Shown here: one piece after another, positions 1 through 8,366 of the stretch | Position numbering within the stretch: the first letter of the stretch is position 1 | Layout: every line of letters starts with the position of its first letter | Notes under the pieces: generated by a model | Told to the model about the DNA's origin: nothing | The model's input: only the letters and a program-made list of their open reading frames with translations | Databases searched by the model: none | Assembly: GCF_001078705.1 (NCBI RefSeq) | Contig: NZ_CDMW01000001.1 | Coordinates: 439,106 to 503,105, forward strand | Reading direction: 5' to 3' | Source: Streptococcus sanguinis | GTDB taxonomy: Bacteria; Bacillota; Bacilli; Lactobacillales; Streptococcaceae | Length of the DNA: 64,000 bases | Position numbers and translations under genes: made by a program

Positions 1-1
1 C

Positions 2-244
2 TTGGGCAGTCAAAACCAAGATCCAGTGGCCATGTATCTGGCTGACCTTTTGACCATTCCAGTCAATCTGGCCGGCCTGCCTGGCATTTCAATCCCGGCT
101 GGCTTTGCGGATGGTCTTCCAGTCGGTTTGCAGTTGATTGGGAACCACTTCGATGAAGCGACCATCTATCAGGCAGCCGCAGCATTTGAAGCGACGACTG
201 ACTATCACAAACAGCAGCCAGTTATCTTTGGAGGTGAAAAATAA
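2..244 (+). CDS. gatA: Glutamyl-tRNA(Gln)/aspartyl-tRNA(Asn) amidotransferase subunit A, C-terminal part
   Basis: This is the last 80 residues of the amidase subunit of the GatCAB complex, which converts Glu-tRNA(Gln) to Gln-tRNA(Gln). The segment contains the family's tail ([18 protein letters not shown], then LPVGLQLIG). The open frame enters from the left edge, so the start and the Ser-cisSer-Lys catalytic residues lie outside the window. The TAA stop shares one base with the ATG of gatB (TAATG), so the two are translationally coupled. The identification also rests on the neighbouring gatB. Confidence 0.95.
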   Translation: MGSQNQDPVAMYLADLLTIPVNLAGLPGISIPAGFADGLPVGLQLIGNHFDEATIYQAAAAFEATTDYHKQQPVIFGGEK

Positions 245-1677
245 TGAACTTTGAAACAGTTATCGGACTGGAAGTCCATGTTGAATTGAAGACCAATTCA
301 AAAATTTTCTCACCGGCTCCAGCTCACTTCGGTGAGGATCCCAATGCCAACACCAATATCATTGACTGGTCCTTCCCAGGTGTCCTGCCTGTTATGAACA
401 AGGGTGTCATTGACTATGGTATCAAGGCTGCTCTGGCCTTGAACATGGATATTCACCAGAAGATGCACTTTGACCGCAAGAACTACTTCTATCCGGACAA
501 TCCAAAAGCCTATCAAATTTCTCAGTTTGATGAGCCGATTGGCTACAATGGCTGGATTGAGATTGAGCTAGAAGATGGCACGACCAAGAAAATCCGTATC
601 GAGCGGGCCCACTTGGAAGAAGATGCTGGAAAGAATACCCACGGCAGCGATGGCTACTCTTATGTGGACCTCAACCGCCAAGGTGTGCCGCTGATTGAGA
701 TTGTATCGGAAGCAGATATGCGCAGTCCAGAAGAAGCTTATGCCTATCTGACTGCCCTCAAGGAAATCATCCAGTACACGGGTATTTCGGATGTCAAGAT
801 GGAAGAGGGCTCCATGCGGGTTGATGCCAATATTTCTATCCGTCCTTACGGCCAGAAAGAGTTTGGTACCAAGACTGAGCTGAAAAATCTTAATTCCTTC
901 AACTTTGTCCGTAAGGGTCTGGCATTTGAGGAAAAACGCCAAGCAGAAATCCTACGCAGTGGCGGTCAAATTCGTCAGGAAACCCGTCGTTACGACGAAG
1001 CAACTGGCGAAACCCTGCTCATGCGAGTTAAGGAAGGTTCAGCGGACTACCGTTACTTCCCAGAGCCTGATCTACCGATCTTTGAGATTGAGGATGCTTG
1101 GATTGAGCAAGTACGTAGCAGCTTGCCAGCCTTTCCAAAAGAACGACGTGCCAAATATGTGGGTGACTACGGTCTGTCTGACTACGATGCCAAGCAGCTG
1201 ACAGCGACGAAGGCTGTGTCAGACTTCTTTGAAGCAGCTGTTGCCGCAGGTGGTGACGCTAAGGCTGTCTCTAACTGGCTCCAAGGAGAAGTGGCTCAAT
1301 ACCTCAATGCCGAAGGCAAGACTATCTCTGAGATTGAGCTGACACCTGAGAATCTGACTGAGATGATTGCTCTGATTGCAGACGGAACGATTTCCTCTAA
1401 GATTGCTAAGAAGGTCTTTGTTCATCTAGCCAAAAATGGCGGCTCTGCTAAAGAGTATGTGCAGAAAGCAGGCCTGATTCAAATCTCAGATCCTGCCCAG
1501 CTTCTTCCAATCATCCAAGAAGTATTTGCCAACAATGAAAAAGCTATCAATGACTATAAAGGCGGCAATAAGAATGCTGCTAAATCCCTGATCGGTCAGC
1601 TCATGAAGGCCACCAAGGGTCAAGCTAACCCACAAGTAGCACAAAAACTGCTCAATGAAGAGTTGGAGAAATTGTAG
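244..1677 (+). CDS. gatB: Asp-tRNA(Asn)/Glu-tRNA(Gln) amidotransferase subunit B
   Basis: At 477 residues this is full length for GatB, the tRNA-binding and phosphorylating subunit of cytosolic GatCAB. The N-terminal cradle opens with [13 protein letters not shown] and carries the family signatures [16 protein letters not shown] (about residues 79-94) and [10 protein letters not shown] (about 147-156). The C-terminal GatB/YqeY tail domain (about 330-477) ends in the [15 protein letters not shown] segment. It starts on the ATG overlapping the gatA stop, with the purine-rich end of gatA (GGAGGTG) as its ribosome binding site. A hairpin terminator follows the stop, so gatB closes the operon. Confidence 0.97.
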   Translation: MNFETVIGLEVHVELKTNSKIFSPAPAHFGEDPNANTNIIDWSFPGVLPVMNKGVIDYGIKAALALNMDIHQKMHFDRKNYFYPDNPKAYQISQFDEPIGYNGWIEIELEDGTTKKIRIERAHLEEDAGKNTHGSDGYSYVDLNRQGVPLIEIVSEADMRSPEEAYAYLTALKEIIQYTGISDVKMEEGSMRVDANISIRPYGQKEFGTKTELKNLNSFNFVRKGLAFEEKRQAEILRSGGQIRQETRRYDEATGETLLMRVKEGSADYRYFPEPDLPIFEIEDAWIEQVRSSLPAFPKERRAKYVGDYGLSDYDAKQLTATKAVSDFFEAAVAAGGDAKAVSNWLQGEVAQYLNAEGKTISEIELTPENLTEMIALIADGTISSKIAKKVFVHLAKNGGSAKEYVQKAGLIQISDPAQLLPIIQEVFANNEKAINDYKGGNKNAAKSLIGQLMKATKGQANPQVAQKLLNEELEKL

Positions 1678-1687
1678 AAATAAGTAG

Positions 1688-1714
1688 AAAACCAGTCAAG
1701 AGGCTGGTTTTTGT
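1688..1714 (+). terminator. Rho-independent terminator after gatB
   Basis: AAACCAG pairs with CTGGTTT across an 8-base loop, followed by a short T run. It sits just past the gatB stop. Confidence 0.75.
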
Positions 1715-1763
1715 TGTGGAGAATAAATATGATAAAATAGAAAAAAACATAGGAGCTATAGAT

Positions 1764-2420
1764 ATGAAACAAGTCTCAAAAATAATTATTCTCCTACTAG
1801 CTGGAATATTGATAATGATAGGATTAAGTGCATGTGGAGAGAAAATACCAGAAAATCGCACAAAAGAACAGTACGAATTAGAGAAGGAGTTTCAGCCACT
1901 TTTTGACTTTTTAGCAGAAGAAAAGAAGGATTTCTCAAATGTAAAATTATATAGCAGTAAAATTTTTATGATAGATGAAAATGCTAATAGTAAAATATCA
2001 AGGATTGTTTATTTAAAACCTGATAATACGGGAGAATATGCAATTGAGCAAGGGGGACAAATTACGGAGTTTCTTGTTCATTATCATAACAGAGAATTAC
2101 AATATAATAAGGAGGTTCCCCAAGAGTATGATTTAGATGTTTTAAATCTGAAATTAGAACCTCAATTTTTTAAAAAGCTATCTATTTTTGATTATATGGC
2201 CAAACATCCTGGTACAGGTATGAAAAGGATTGATTATGATACTGTAGATACTAGTAAATACTTTAATAATTTAAAAGAAAAGTATGGTTTTAAAAAAGAT
2301 TGTTCAACTAATGTAGATGTGATGATTAATAGCAAAGGCCATTTTGAGCTGATATTAGAATTCTCTGACAAAAAACGATTACTTGTCATTACGAATTCAA
2401 TCATGGTAGATCTGGAGTGA
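1764..2420 (+). CDS. Putative lipoprotein, unrecognised family
   Basis: A 218-residue exported protein that I cannot assign to a family. It has a type II signal peptide with lipobox GLSAC (lipidated Cys24), so it should be anchored on the outer face of the membrane. The start at 1764 is chosen over an upstream in-frame ATG at 1716 because AGGAG lies 8 bases before it and the signal peptide begins there. The mature part is charged (EKEFQPLFDFLAEEKKDFS) with no repeats or recognisable catalytic motif. Base composition is visibly more AT-rich than the flanking housekeeping genes, which could mean acquired DNA. It stands alone between the gatB terminator and the next gene. An immunity-type or other accessory role is possible, but nothing in the sequence proves it. 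Confidence 0.75.
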   Translation: MKQVSKIIILLLAGILIMIGLSACGEKIPENRTKEQYELEKEFQPLFDFLAEEKKDFSNVKLYSSKIFMIDENANSKISRIVYLKPDNTGEYAIEQGGQITEFLVHYHNRELQYNKEVPQEYDLDVLNLKLEPQFFKKLSIFDYMAKHPGTGMKRIDYDTVDTSKYFNNLKEKYGFKKDCSTNVDVMINSKGHFELILEFSDKKRLLVITNSIMVDLE

Positions 2421-2423
2421 TTA

Positions 2424-2540
2424 GTGAATAAAAAAGTAATTGTAGACAGGTGTGAGAATGTTTCAGCAAATATTCCTTATTATGTTTATATATTTGAAAA
2501 TAGTAAAAGTCATATATCAAGCAGTCAAATTAAGAGATAA
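2424..2540 (+). CDS. Possible 38-residue ORF with GTG start
   Basis: A short frame begins at a GTG 4 bases after the lipoprotein stop. A GGAG inside the end of that gene sits 6 bases upstream and could serve as its ribosome binding site. It encodes a Tyr/Ser-rich peptide (NIPYYVYIFENSKSHISSS) with no signal or membrane segment. It may be a coupled small protein or the decayed tail of a lost gene. Its size and AT-rich context make a chance ORF quite possible. Confidence 0.25.
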   Translation: MNKKVIVDRCENVSANIPYYVYIFENSKSHISSSQIKR

Positions 2541-2663
2541 GGAATAGAGGCGACCATATGTTTCTTATGTTATAGACAACTAATAGCTTAGTTTTTTTAA
2601 TATAACAGCCTTTTATTTAGCCATTAGTTATGTTAAAATAATAGAAAAAACAAAGGAGTTTTT

Positions 2664-3020
2664 ATGTCAGAAATTAAAATTAAACGCGAGACAGGTTTTG
2701 TTGGGATTATTGGGAAATTTCCAATCTTTATTAATGGCCAGAAAGTTGGCGTAATCAAAAACGGAGAAGAGGCTGTTTTTCCAATTGCAGCTAATGAAGC
2801 AGAAGTCCGTGCGGGATCTGCTCCTATGAAAACCAAGCCAGTGACAGTTAAAGCAGGCCAAACCTTGCTGATTGAAACTAATTTTACTAACTTTTCTGTT
2901 TATTTGGGAACTTTAGTGGTGGCTCTTCTATTTGGCGGATGGCTCCGTGTGATTCTCTTGATTCTGTGTATTAGCTTCCTCTTCCTTCTGCCTTTTTATA
3001 CGGCTAGAATTGCAGAATAA
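2664..3020 (+). CDS. Small hypothetical membrane protein
   Basis: A 118-residue protein with a soluble N-terminal half (about residues 1-75, KIKRETGFVGIIGKFPIFINGQKVG, beta-rich in appearance) and two C-terminal hydrophobic segments (about 76-95 and 96-112). The ATG at 2664 follows AGGAG at 2654-2658. The N-terminal half resembles the small domain of other streptococcal proteins that position a short beta-sandwich in front of membrane helices, but I do not recognise a named family. It is monocistronic, flanked by AT-rich spacers. Confidence 0.7.
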   Translation: MSEIKIKRETGFVGIIGKFPIFINGQKVGVIKNGEEAVFPIAANEAEVRAGSAPMKTKPVTVKAGQTLLIETNFTNFSVYLGTLVVALLFGGWLRVILLILCISFLFLLPFYTARIAE

Positions 3021-3141
3021 GTCTATGACCAGCTGATGCTGGTTTTTTGTATGTTATTTTTTGAAAATGTAGCTAATCTTTTGACAAGATTTCTGAAAGG
3101 GTTTACAATTAAACTAACAAATTATAAAGCGAGGTATGTTT

Positions 3142-4188
3142 ATGGCAAAAATGAATGCTGCGCGTTGGTATGGCGCTAAAGATGTCCGTATTGAAGAAGT
3201 GGATGTACCGGAAGTCCAACCGCATCAGGTCAAAATTGCGGTCAAGTATACAGGAATCTGTGGAACTGACTTGCATGAATATCTGGACGGACCGATTTTT
3301 ATTCCGACAGAAACAGAGCATGTCTACTCTGGTCAGAAAGCGCCTGTAACCTTAGGACATGAGTTTGCTGGGGAGATTGTTGAGGTCGGCAGTGCTGTGA
3401 CACGGGTCAAAGTTGGCGACCGGGTGACAGTTGAGCCCATTTTGGCTAAGCATAATCTTGTCGGTGATTACAATCTGGACCCTAATCTAAACTTTGTCGG
3501 TTTGGCGGCAGACGGTGGTTTTGCCAAATACTGTGTTTTGGACGGAGACATTGTTCACAAAGTTCCAGACAGCCTTAGCTATGAGCAGGCAGCCTTGACA
3601 GAACCTGCTGCTGTGGCTGTTTACGCAGTCCGTCAGTCAGCTCTTAAGACGGGCGATACAGCGGTGGTCTTCGGTTTGGGGCCAATCGGTCTCTTGATAG
3701 TTGAGGCTTTGCGGGCAGCCGGTGCCTCTAAGATTTATGGTGTCGAGTTATCTCCAGAACGCCAAGCCAAGGCTGAGGAGCTTGGGGCCATCATTGTGCG
3801 TCCAGAAGAAGGCGAAGACGTGGTAGCTGCTATTCATCGTTTAACTGGTGGCGGGGCAGATGTGTCTTATGAAGTGACTGGGGTGCCGGTTGTGCTGGGA
3901 CAAGCTTTAGCTGCTGTCCACAAGGCCGGAGAATGTATGGTGGTTTCTATCTGGGAACGAGAAGCTAGCATCAACCCTAATGAATTTGCCATTCAAGAAA
4001 AATCGCTTAAGGGTATTATCGCCTATCGGCATATTTTCCCTAAGGTGCTGGAACTGATGGAGCAGGGTTATTTCTCTGCTGACAAGCTTGTGACCAAGAA
4101 GATTAAGCTGGAGGATATTGTGCAAGAAGGCTTTATTGAGCTGACTCAGGACAAGGCGCAGATCAAGATTTTGGTATCGCCAGAATAA
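3142..4188 (+). CDS. Zinc-dependent 2,3-butanediol dehydrogenase (MDR family)
   Basis: A 348-residue medium-chain dehydrogenase, predicted to interconvert acetoin and 2,3-butanediol with NAD(H) in the cytoplasm. Catalytic zinc ligands are visible as Cys40 (GICGTD), His73-Glu74 (GHEFAG) and the later Glu of TEPAAVA. The Rossmann glycine motif is GLGPIG, near residue 180. The four-cysteine structural zinc loop of classical alcohol dehydrogenases is missing, as is usual for this butanediol/sorbitol dehydrogenase branch. The start at 3142 is preferred over 3136 because GAGG (3131-3134) is too close to the earlier ATG. The gene is monocistronic with its own terminator. Related polyol dehydrogenase substrates cannot be excluded. 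Confidence 0.88.
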   Translation: MAKMNAARWYGAKDVRIEEVDVPEVQPHQVKIAVKYTGICGTDLHEYLDGPIFIPTETEHVYSGQKAPVTLGHEFAGEIVEVGSAVTRVKVGDRVTVEPILAKHNLVGDYNLDPNLNFVGLAADGGFAKYCVLDGDIVHKVPDSLSYEQAALTEPAAVAVYAVRQSALKTGDTAVVFGLGPIGLLIVEALRAAGASKIYGVELSPERQAKAEELGAIIVRPEEGEDVVAAIHRLTGGGADVSYEVTGVPVVLGQALAAVHKAGECMVVSIWEREASINPNEFAIQEKSLKGIIAYRHIFPKVLELMEQGYFSADKLVTKKIKLEDIVQEGFIELTQDKAQIKILVSPE

Positions 4189-4211
4189 AATCTTTGCTTA
4201 ATCATGAGACG

Positions 4212-4239
4212 AAAATCAGTCAAAACTGGCTGATTTTTC
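4212..4239 (+). terminator. Terminator after the butanediol dehydrogenase gene
   Basis: A perfect 8-bp stem (AAAATCAG / CTGATTTT) with a 10-base loop and a following T run. Confidence 0.8.
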
Positions 4240-4286
4240 TTTATGGTTTGTGTTGTAATAAGCAAAGATATATAAAGAGGTTTGGG

Positions 4287-4544
4287 ATGTCAAAAGTTTT
4301 GAAAGGAATCATCTTTTCCTACACGGTCTTTCTTAAGTGTACTTCCCTGATAGGTCCTGTCAAATCCAGTCTTCTAGCTTCCATTGAGCCTATTTCAGCG
4401 GTTTTCTTTGCCTTTTTTCTGATGAAGGAGAGCTTTTATGTCGTTGACCTGGTAGGGATTGCTATGATTTTAATAGCTGTCTCGCTCATTTCCCTTAAAG
4501 ATTTATGGCTGCAAAAAAAGAAAAAGTCCTGCAGCCTCTCCTAG
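4287..4544 (+). pseudogene. Truncated EamA/DMT-family transporter remnant
   Basis: About 85 residues matching only the C-terminal end of a drug/metabolite transporter. The segment SLIGPVKSSLLASIEPISAV and the final two helices (SAVFFAFFLMKESFYVVDL, then GIAMILIAVSLISLKDLW) are typical of the last EamA repeat, which in an intact protein follows about 200 residues of earlier helices that are absent here. An ATG with AGAGG upstream could still allow translation, but the fragment lacks most of a transport path. The simplest reading is a deletion relic lying between two terminators. Confidence 0.8.
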
Positions 4545-4582
4545 TTGAATCATTATATATAAGAAACAAAAAAAGGATAAAT

Positions 4583-4616
4583 AAAAAAGGAGTTGAACTT
4601 CATTCAACTTCTTTTT
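4583..4616. terminator. Bidirectional terminator
   Basis: A-rich tract, 7-bp stem AGTTGAA / TTCAACT with loop CTTCA, then a T-rich tract. It serves both the remnant transporter on the plus strand and the VTT-domain gene on the minus strand, whose stop codon lies in the T tract. Confidence 0.75.
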
Positions 4617-5241
4617 ATTTGGAGACCATTTTCCAGAAAAAATCAATGATATAAGTTAGTCCGTAGGTATAGATGATGAGAGTGACGGGCTTGCAGAGAA
4701 GGATAATCAGCATGTACTTTTTGAAAGTCATCTTGGTCAGAGCAGCCAACATGCAGAGAAAGTCGGCTGGACTGATGGGCCAAATCATCATGAAGATAAA
4801 GAAGCGCTCAAAGCGATTACTCTTATCCAGCCAGCCGATGTATTTATCATAGGTGCGCTTGCTGACGACGGATTGGACAAAGGCTGGACCATAGGTGCGC
4901 GCTAGATAAAATATCAAGGCGCAGCCAATGACAATGCCGATATAGTTATAAATGGTGCCGACGATATGGCCGTAGATGAAAACGCCAGCGACAGAGGTTA
5001 GGGCGCCAGGAATAATGGGTACGACCGTCTGTAGAATCTGCAGGAAGATAAAGAGAGGTGGACCCCAGACGCCTGCCTGCTGGATGAAGGCTGAGAGAGT
5101 TTCCTTGGACTGGAGAATGCCTGCGAAATATGCCCAAAGACAAAAGGCCACCGTTCCTAGAGCGCCAATGGCGGACGACCAGTTGATAATCTTTTGCAAA
5201 AGAGGGGAAACAGCCTGCATCTGTCTGTTTTTTTCTGCCAT
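4615..5241 (-). CDS. TVP38/TMEM64 (VTT/DedA-like) membrane protein
   Basis: A 208-residue integral membrane protein of the VTT family. It has a hydrophobic segment at about 17-37, then a core with LQILQTVVPIIPGALTSVAG, GTIYNYIGIVIG and a C-terminal FFIFMMIWPISPADFLCMLAALTKM signature typical of this family. Bacterial relatives have been linked to lipid-carrier or phospholipid handling; the exact substrate here is unknown. GGAGG precedes the ATG at a normal distance. The gene stands alone on the minus strand and shares a bidirectional terminator with the transporter relic. Confidence 0.85.
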   Translation of the reverse strand: MAEKNRQMQAVSPLLQKIINWSSAIGALGTVAFCLWAYFAGILQSKETLSAFIQQAGVWGPPLFIFLQILQTVVPIIPGALTSVAGVFIYGHIVGTIYNYIGIVIGCALIFYLARTYGPAFVQSVVSKRTYDKYIGWLDKSNRFERFFIFMMIWPISPADFLCMLAALTKMTFKKYMLIILLCKPVTLIIYTYGLTYIIDFFWKMVSK

Positions 5242-5337
5242 ACAAACCTCCAGAACATTTATACTATCACCACTATAATATCATCTTTTGTCCTTTTTGT
5301 AACCCTTGAGGCTGAAGGTGTCAAAAAGCTTGAAAGA

Positions 5338-5346
5338 TGATATAAT
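5338..5346 (+). promoter_or_regulatory. Extended -10 promoter of the 5.4-kb membrane gene
   Basis: TG-A-TATAAT forms a strong extended -10; the -35 region (GTGTCA at 5318) is weak. It lies about 75 bases before the chosen GTG start. Confidence 0.6.
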
Positions 5347-5421
5347 GATGTAATTAGTAAACCATAAGTTTTCAAATAATTGTTCAAAATCAAAGAAAAA
5401 TGCGTAAGAGGAGAGCCTATA

Positions 5422-6111
5422 GTGGAAGAATATCTAAATTTATATCATCAAAAATTGTGGGAAATTGCATATGATAATCTCATAAGAGTATTTTCCCACC
5501 CTCATACAATTATTCTCTTTGTATTATTTTTAATTATTTGTTCCTTAATTTGTTTCTTATTTTTCGGAAAAACACGTACTTTACTATTTGTAGTTAGTTA
5601 TTTCTTCTTGTTCCTTTTGGGAGGAGTCGCAGAGTATGTGAATAGCTATAGCAAAATTATGAATCCATCTTCTCCATACAACAATTCTTTAAGCATTGCT
5701 TCATTAAAACATGAAACCGTTCTTCCGATGCTTGAGCGTGTAGATGAGATTCCCCTAGCTAGTGTCGATGGAGAGCTCAAGAGAGAAGATATTATATTGT
5801 TTGCAGTGTCGAATCCTACCTACTACGACGGTCTTTTTAATGATATAGCAATGTTATTAACCGGTGAGTATAAAATAGGAACAGATTTTCTAGTTGCTTT
5901 AGTAGGCTACGAAGAGAAAGATGGTGAATGGCAATCTGTCGATATTCGTATCGCCCCAGGTGTTGAGGAGAAGGATTTTCAGAAATTTTCTAAGGTTCTT
6001 CACATTAAAAAAGATGAAGCAGAGGGTGCTACCGGTATTATTCTCGATCTTCAAGAATTTTATGAATTAAAATTACGTAAAGAAAAAGATGGCCACTGGC
6101 CTAGACTATGA
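5422..6111 (+). CDS. Hypothetical membrane protein, unrecognised
   Basis: A 229-residue protein that I do not recognise. Two hydrophobic segments near the N-terminus (about 27-48 and 54-75, HPHTIILFVLFLIICSLIC and LLFVVSYFFLFLLGG) are followed by a roughly 145-residue hydrophilic domain, probably outside the membrane. The frame opens upstream at a TTG (5380), but the GTG at 5422 has AAGAGGAG 8 bases before it and is the better start. Composition is AT-rich compared with the operon downstream. There is no neighbour on the same transcript and no motif that gives a function. Confidence 0.65.
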   Translation: MEEYLNLYHQKLWEIAYDNLIRVFSHPHTIILFVLFLIICSLICFLFFGKTRTLLFVVSYFFLFLLGGVAEYVNSYSKIMNPSSPYNNSLSIASLKHETVLPMLERVDEIPLASVDGELKREDIILFAVSNPTYYDGLFNDIAMLLTGEYKIGTDFLVALVGYEEKDGEWQSVDIRIAPGVEEKDFQKFSKVLHIKKDEAEGATGIILDLQEFYELKLRKEKDGHWPRL

Positions 6112-6246
6112 GCATGAATTTTGCCCATTTTAAAATAAAGCTTCCCGCTTGGGGAGCTGTTTTCATTTGCTTGGAAAATAGAAAAGGGCACATCACCTAG
6201 CCACTCTAGAAGAAATAGGACCAAGAGTGCCAAAAAGCCCATTTTA

Positions 6247-6255
6247 TGCTATAAT
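6247..6255 (+). promoter_or_regulatory. Promoter of the yqeG-tmcAL operon
   Basis: Extended -10 TG-C-TATAAT, about 30 bases before the yqeG start; no clear -35. This is the only good promoter seen before the eight-gene run. Confidence 0.65.
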
Positions 6256-6284
6256 AATGAGAATACGAATTTTTGGAGAGAGAT

Positions 6285-6809
6285 GTGGCGATTGAAGATT
6301 ATATGCCGGACTTTGCGGTCGAGGCAGTTTACGATTTGACAGTAGAGAGTTTGAAAAGACAGGGGATCAAAGCGGTTTTGGTGGATTTGGATAACACCTT
6401 GATTGCTTGGAATAATCCTGACGGGACCCCAGAGATGAAGAAGTGGCTCCATGATTTGCGGGACGCGGGCATTCGGATTATCGTGGTGTCCAATAATAAC
6501 CAAAAACGGGTCAAGCGGGCTGTTGAAAAGTTTGAAATTGACTATGTCTACTGGGCCATGAAACCCTTCACTTGGGGAATTGACCGAGTGCTCAAGCTTT
6601 TTCATTTTGAAAAAAATGAAGTGGTCATGGTGGGCGACCAGCTCATGACGGATATTCGGGCAGCACATCGAGCCAGGATTCGTTCGATTTTGGTTAAACC
6701 ACTGGTCGAGCATGACTCTATCAAGACTCAGATCAATCGGGCGCGTGAACGCCGTGTGCTCAAGAAAATCACTGAAAAATACGGCCCAATTCAATACAAA
6801 AAAGGAATT
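6285..6809 (+). CDS. yqeG: YqeG family HAD IIIA-type phosphatase
   Basis: A 174-175 residue HAD-superfamily phosphatase that opens the ribosome-maturation operon. HAD motif I is LVDLDNTLIAW (about residues 28-38), motif II is VVSNN, and motif III/IV is MVGDQLMTDI with its paired acidic residues. The frame extends back to a TTG at 6273, but the conserved N-terminus (AIEDYMPDFAVEAVYDL) and a GGAGAG just upstream support GTG at 6285. The frame closes with its TAA at 6810-6812, two bases before yqeH. The substrate is unknown; constant linkage to yqeH suggests a role in ribosome assembly or tRNA/NAD metabolism. Confidence 0.88.
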
Positions 6810-6814
6810 TAAGC

Positions 6815-7921
6815 ATGGAAGAACTTCTCTGTATCGGCTGCGGAGCCACTATTCAGACAGAAGATAAGGGCAAGCTAGGCTATACGCCCCAGTCGGCTCT
6901 AGAAAAAGGTTTGGAGACAGGTGAACTCTATTGTCAGCGCTGTTTCCGCCTGCGCCATTACAATGAAATCAGCGATGTTCAGCTGACGGATGATGACTTT
7001 CTACGGCTTCTGCATGAGGTTGGAGATAGCGACGCTTTGGTCGTCAATGTTGTCGATATTTTTGACTTTAATGGATCAGTTATTCCTGGTCTGCCTCGCT
7101 TTGTTGCTGGAAACGATGTTCTCTTGGTTGGGAATAAAAAGGACGTTCTGCCTAAGTCGGTCAAGGATAGCAAGGTGACCCAGTGGCTGACGGAGCGGGC
7201 TCACGAAGAAGGCCTGCGTCCAGTCGATGTGGTATTGACTTCTGCTCAGAACAAGCTGGCCATCAAGGACTTGATTGACAAGATTGAGTATTGCCGCAAG
7301 GGACGTGACGTATATGTCGTCGGCGTGACCAATGTAGGCAAGTCTACTTTGATTAATGCCATCATTCAGGAAATTACGGGCGATAAGGATATTATTACGA
7401 CTTCGCGTTTCCCGGGTACAACTCTGGACAAAATCGAGATTCCTTTGGCAGACGGCAGTCATATCTATGATACACCGGGCATTATCCATCGTCACCAGAT
7501 GGCTCACTATCTTTCTGCTAAGAATCTCAAATACATTAGTCCCAAAAAGGAAATCAAGCCCAAAACCTATCAGCTCAATCCTGAGCAAACCCTATTTTTG
7601 GGTGGCCTAGGCCGCTTTGACTTTGTGGCAGGCGACAAGCAAGGCTTCACGGCTTATTTTGACAATGAGCTCAAGCTCCACCGGACCAAGTTGGAAGGTG
7701 CCAGCGGCTTTTATGACAAGCATGTCGGCAGTCTCTTGGTGCCGCCAGTTGGCAAGGAAAAGGAAGACTTTCCGGCCTTGGTCAAGCATGAATTTACCAT
7801 CAAGGACAAGACGGATATTGTCTTCTCTGGTCTGGGCTGGATTCGCGTCAGTGGTCCTGCCCGAGTAGCCGGCTGGGCGCCAGAGGGTGTGGCAGTTGTC
7901 ACTCGGAAAGCTATTATATAA
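6815..7921 (+). CDS. yqeH: Circularly permuted ribosome biogenesis GTPase YqeH
   Basis: A 368-residue GTPase required for 30S subunit assembly. An N-terminal treble-clef zinc finger (Cys6, Cys9, Cys40, Cys43) precedes a GTPase domain in permuted order. G4 (NKKD) and G5 (TSAQN) come first, then G1 (GVTNVGKST) and G3 (DTPG), which is diagnostic of the YqeH/YlqF/YjeQ class. The C-terminal third is the RNA-binding-type domain of the family. It follows yqeG by two bases with the ATG at 6815, and is followed by a 105-bp spacer before yhbY. Confidence 0.96.
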   Translation: MEELLCIGCGATIQTEDKGKLGYTPQSALEKGLETGELYCQRCFRLRHYNEISDVQLTDDDFLRLLHEVGDSDALVVNVVDIFDFNGSVIPGLPRFVAGNDVLLVGNKKDVLPKSVKDSKVTQWLTERAHEEGLRPVDVVLTSAQNKLAIKDLIDKIEYCRKGRDVYVVGVTNVGKSTLINAIIQEITGDKDIITTSRFPGTTLDKIEIPLADGSHIYDTPGIIHRHQMAHYLSAKNLKYISPKKEIKPKTYQLNPEQTLFLGGLGRFDFVAGDKQGFTAYFDNELKLHRTKLEGASGFYDKHVGSLLVPPVGKEKEDFPALVKHEFTIKDKTDIVFSGLGWIRVSGPARVAGWAPEGVAVVTRKAII

Positions 7922-7934
7922 TACTCAAGACACC

Positions 7935-7953
7935 AAGGGGAAGAAATTCCCTT
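7935..7953 (+). other. Small hairpin in the yqeH-yhbY spacer
   Basis: AAGGGGAA can pair with TTCCCTT across a GAAA loop. No T run follows, so it looks like an intercistronic stem and not a terminator. It ends just before the GGAAGG ribosome binding site of the 18-codon ORF. Confidence 0.4.
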
Positions 7954-7973
7954 AAAAAAGGAAGGAAAAGGCT

Positions 7974-8030
7974 ATGAACAGTGGGGGAAAAGCAGGTCCC
8001 AACTGTCTCAAGCCTTATAGAAGAACATGA
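7974..8030 (+). CDS. Putative 18-residue leader ORF coupled to yhbY
   Basis: An 18-codon frame (MNSGGKAGPNCLKPYRRT) has a purine-rich GGAAGG site at 7960-7965. Its TGA overlaps the yhbY ATG in an ATGA arrangement. yhbY itself has no good Shine-Dalgarno sequence, so translation of this peptide may deliver ribosomes to yhbY. It is too short to judge by composition; function is inference from spacing only. Confidence 0.35.
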   Translation: MNSGGKAGPNCLKPYRRT

Positions 8031-8338
8031 CACTAACATCAAAACAACGGGCCTTTCTCAACAGTCAGGCACATAGTCTCAAACCTATCATTCAGATTGG
8101 GAAAAATGGACTCAACGACCAAATCAAAACCAGCGTTCGTCAGGCACTGGATGCACGAGAGCTGATCAAGGTTACGCTCTTGCAGAATACAGATGAGAAT
8201 ATCCATGAGGTCGCGGAGATTCTGGAAGAAGAGATCGGAGTAGATACTGTGCAGAAGATTGGCCGGATCCTGATTCTCTATAAGCAGTCCAGCAAGAAGG
8301 AAAATCGCAAACTCTCTGTCAAAGTCAAGCAAATTTAA
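8027..8338 (+). CDS. yhbY: Ribosome assembly RNA-binding protein YhbY
   Basis: A 103-residue CRS1/YhbY (CRM) domain protein that binds pre-50S RNA. The family GxxG-type loop is seen as IGKNGLND (residues 25-32), and the fold is otherwise complete (LTSKQRAFLNSQAHSLKPI at the N-terminus). A basic C-terminal tail (KKENRKLSVKVKQI) is usual in streptococci. Its start is overlapped by an 18-codon ORF, and the region immediately before it lacks a strong ribosome binding site. It lies within the yqeG-tmcAL operon. Confidence 0.95.
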   Translation: MTLTSKQRAFLNSQAHSLKPIIQIGKNGLNDQIKTSVRQALDARELIKVTLLQNTDENIHEVAEILEEEIGVDTVQKIGRILILYKQSSKKENRKLSVKVKQI

Positions 8339-8366
8339 GGAAAAATTTCTGTGGAGATGTCAGCCT

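Noticed and set aside
6249-6794. 181-codon minus-strand frame opposite yqeG
   Set aside because: It mirrors the HAD-family gene, which has all its motifs; no ribosome binding site on the minus strand.
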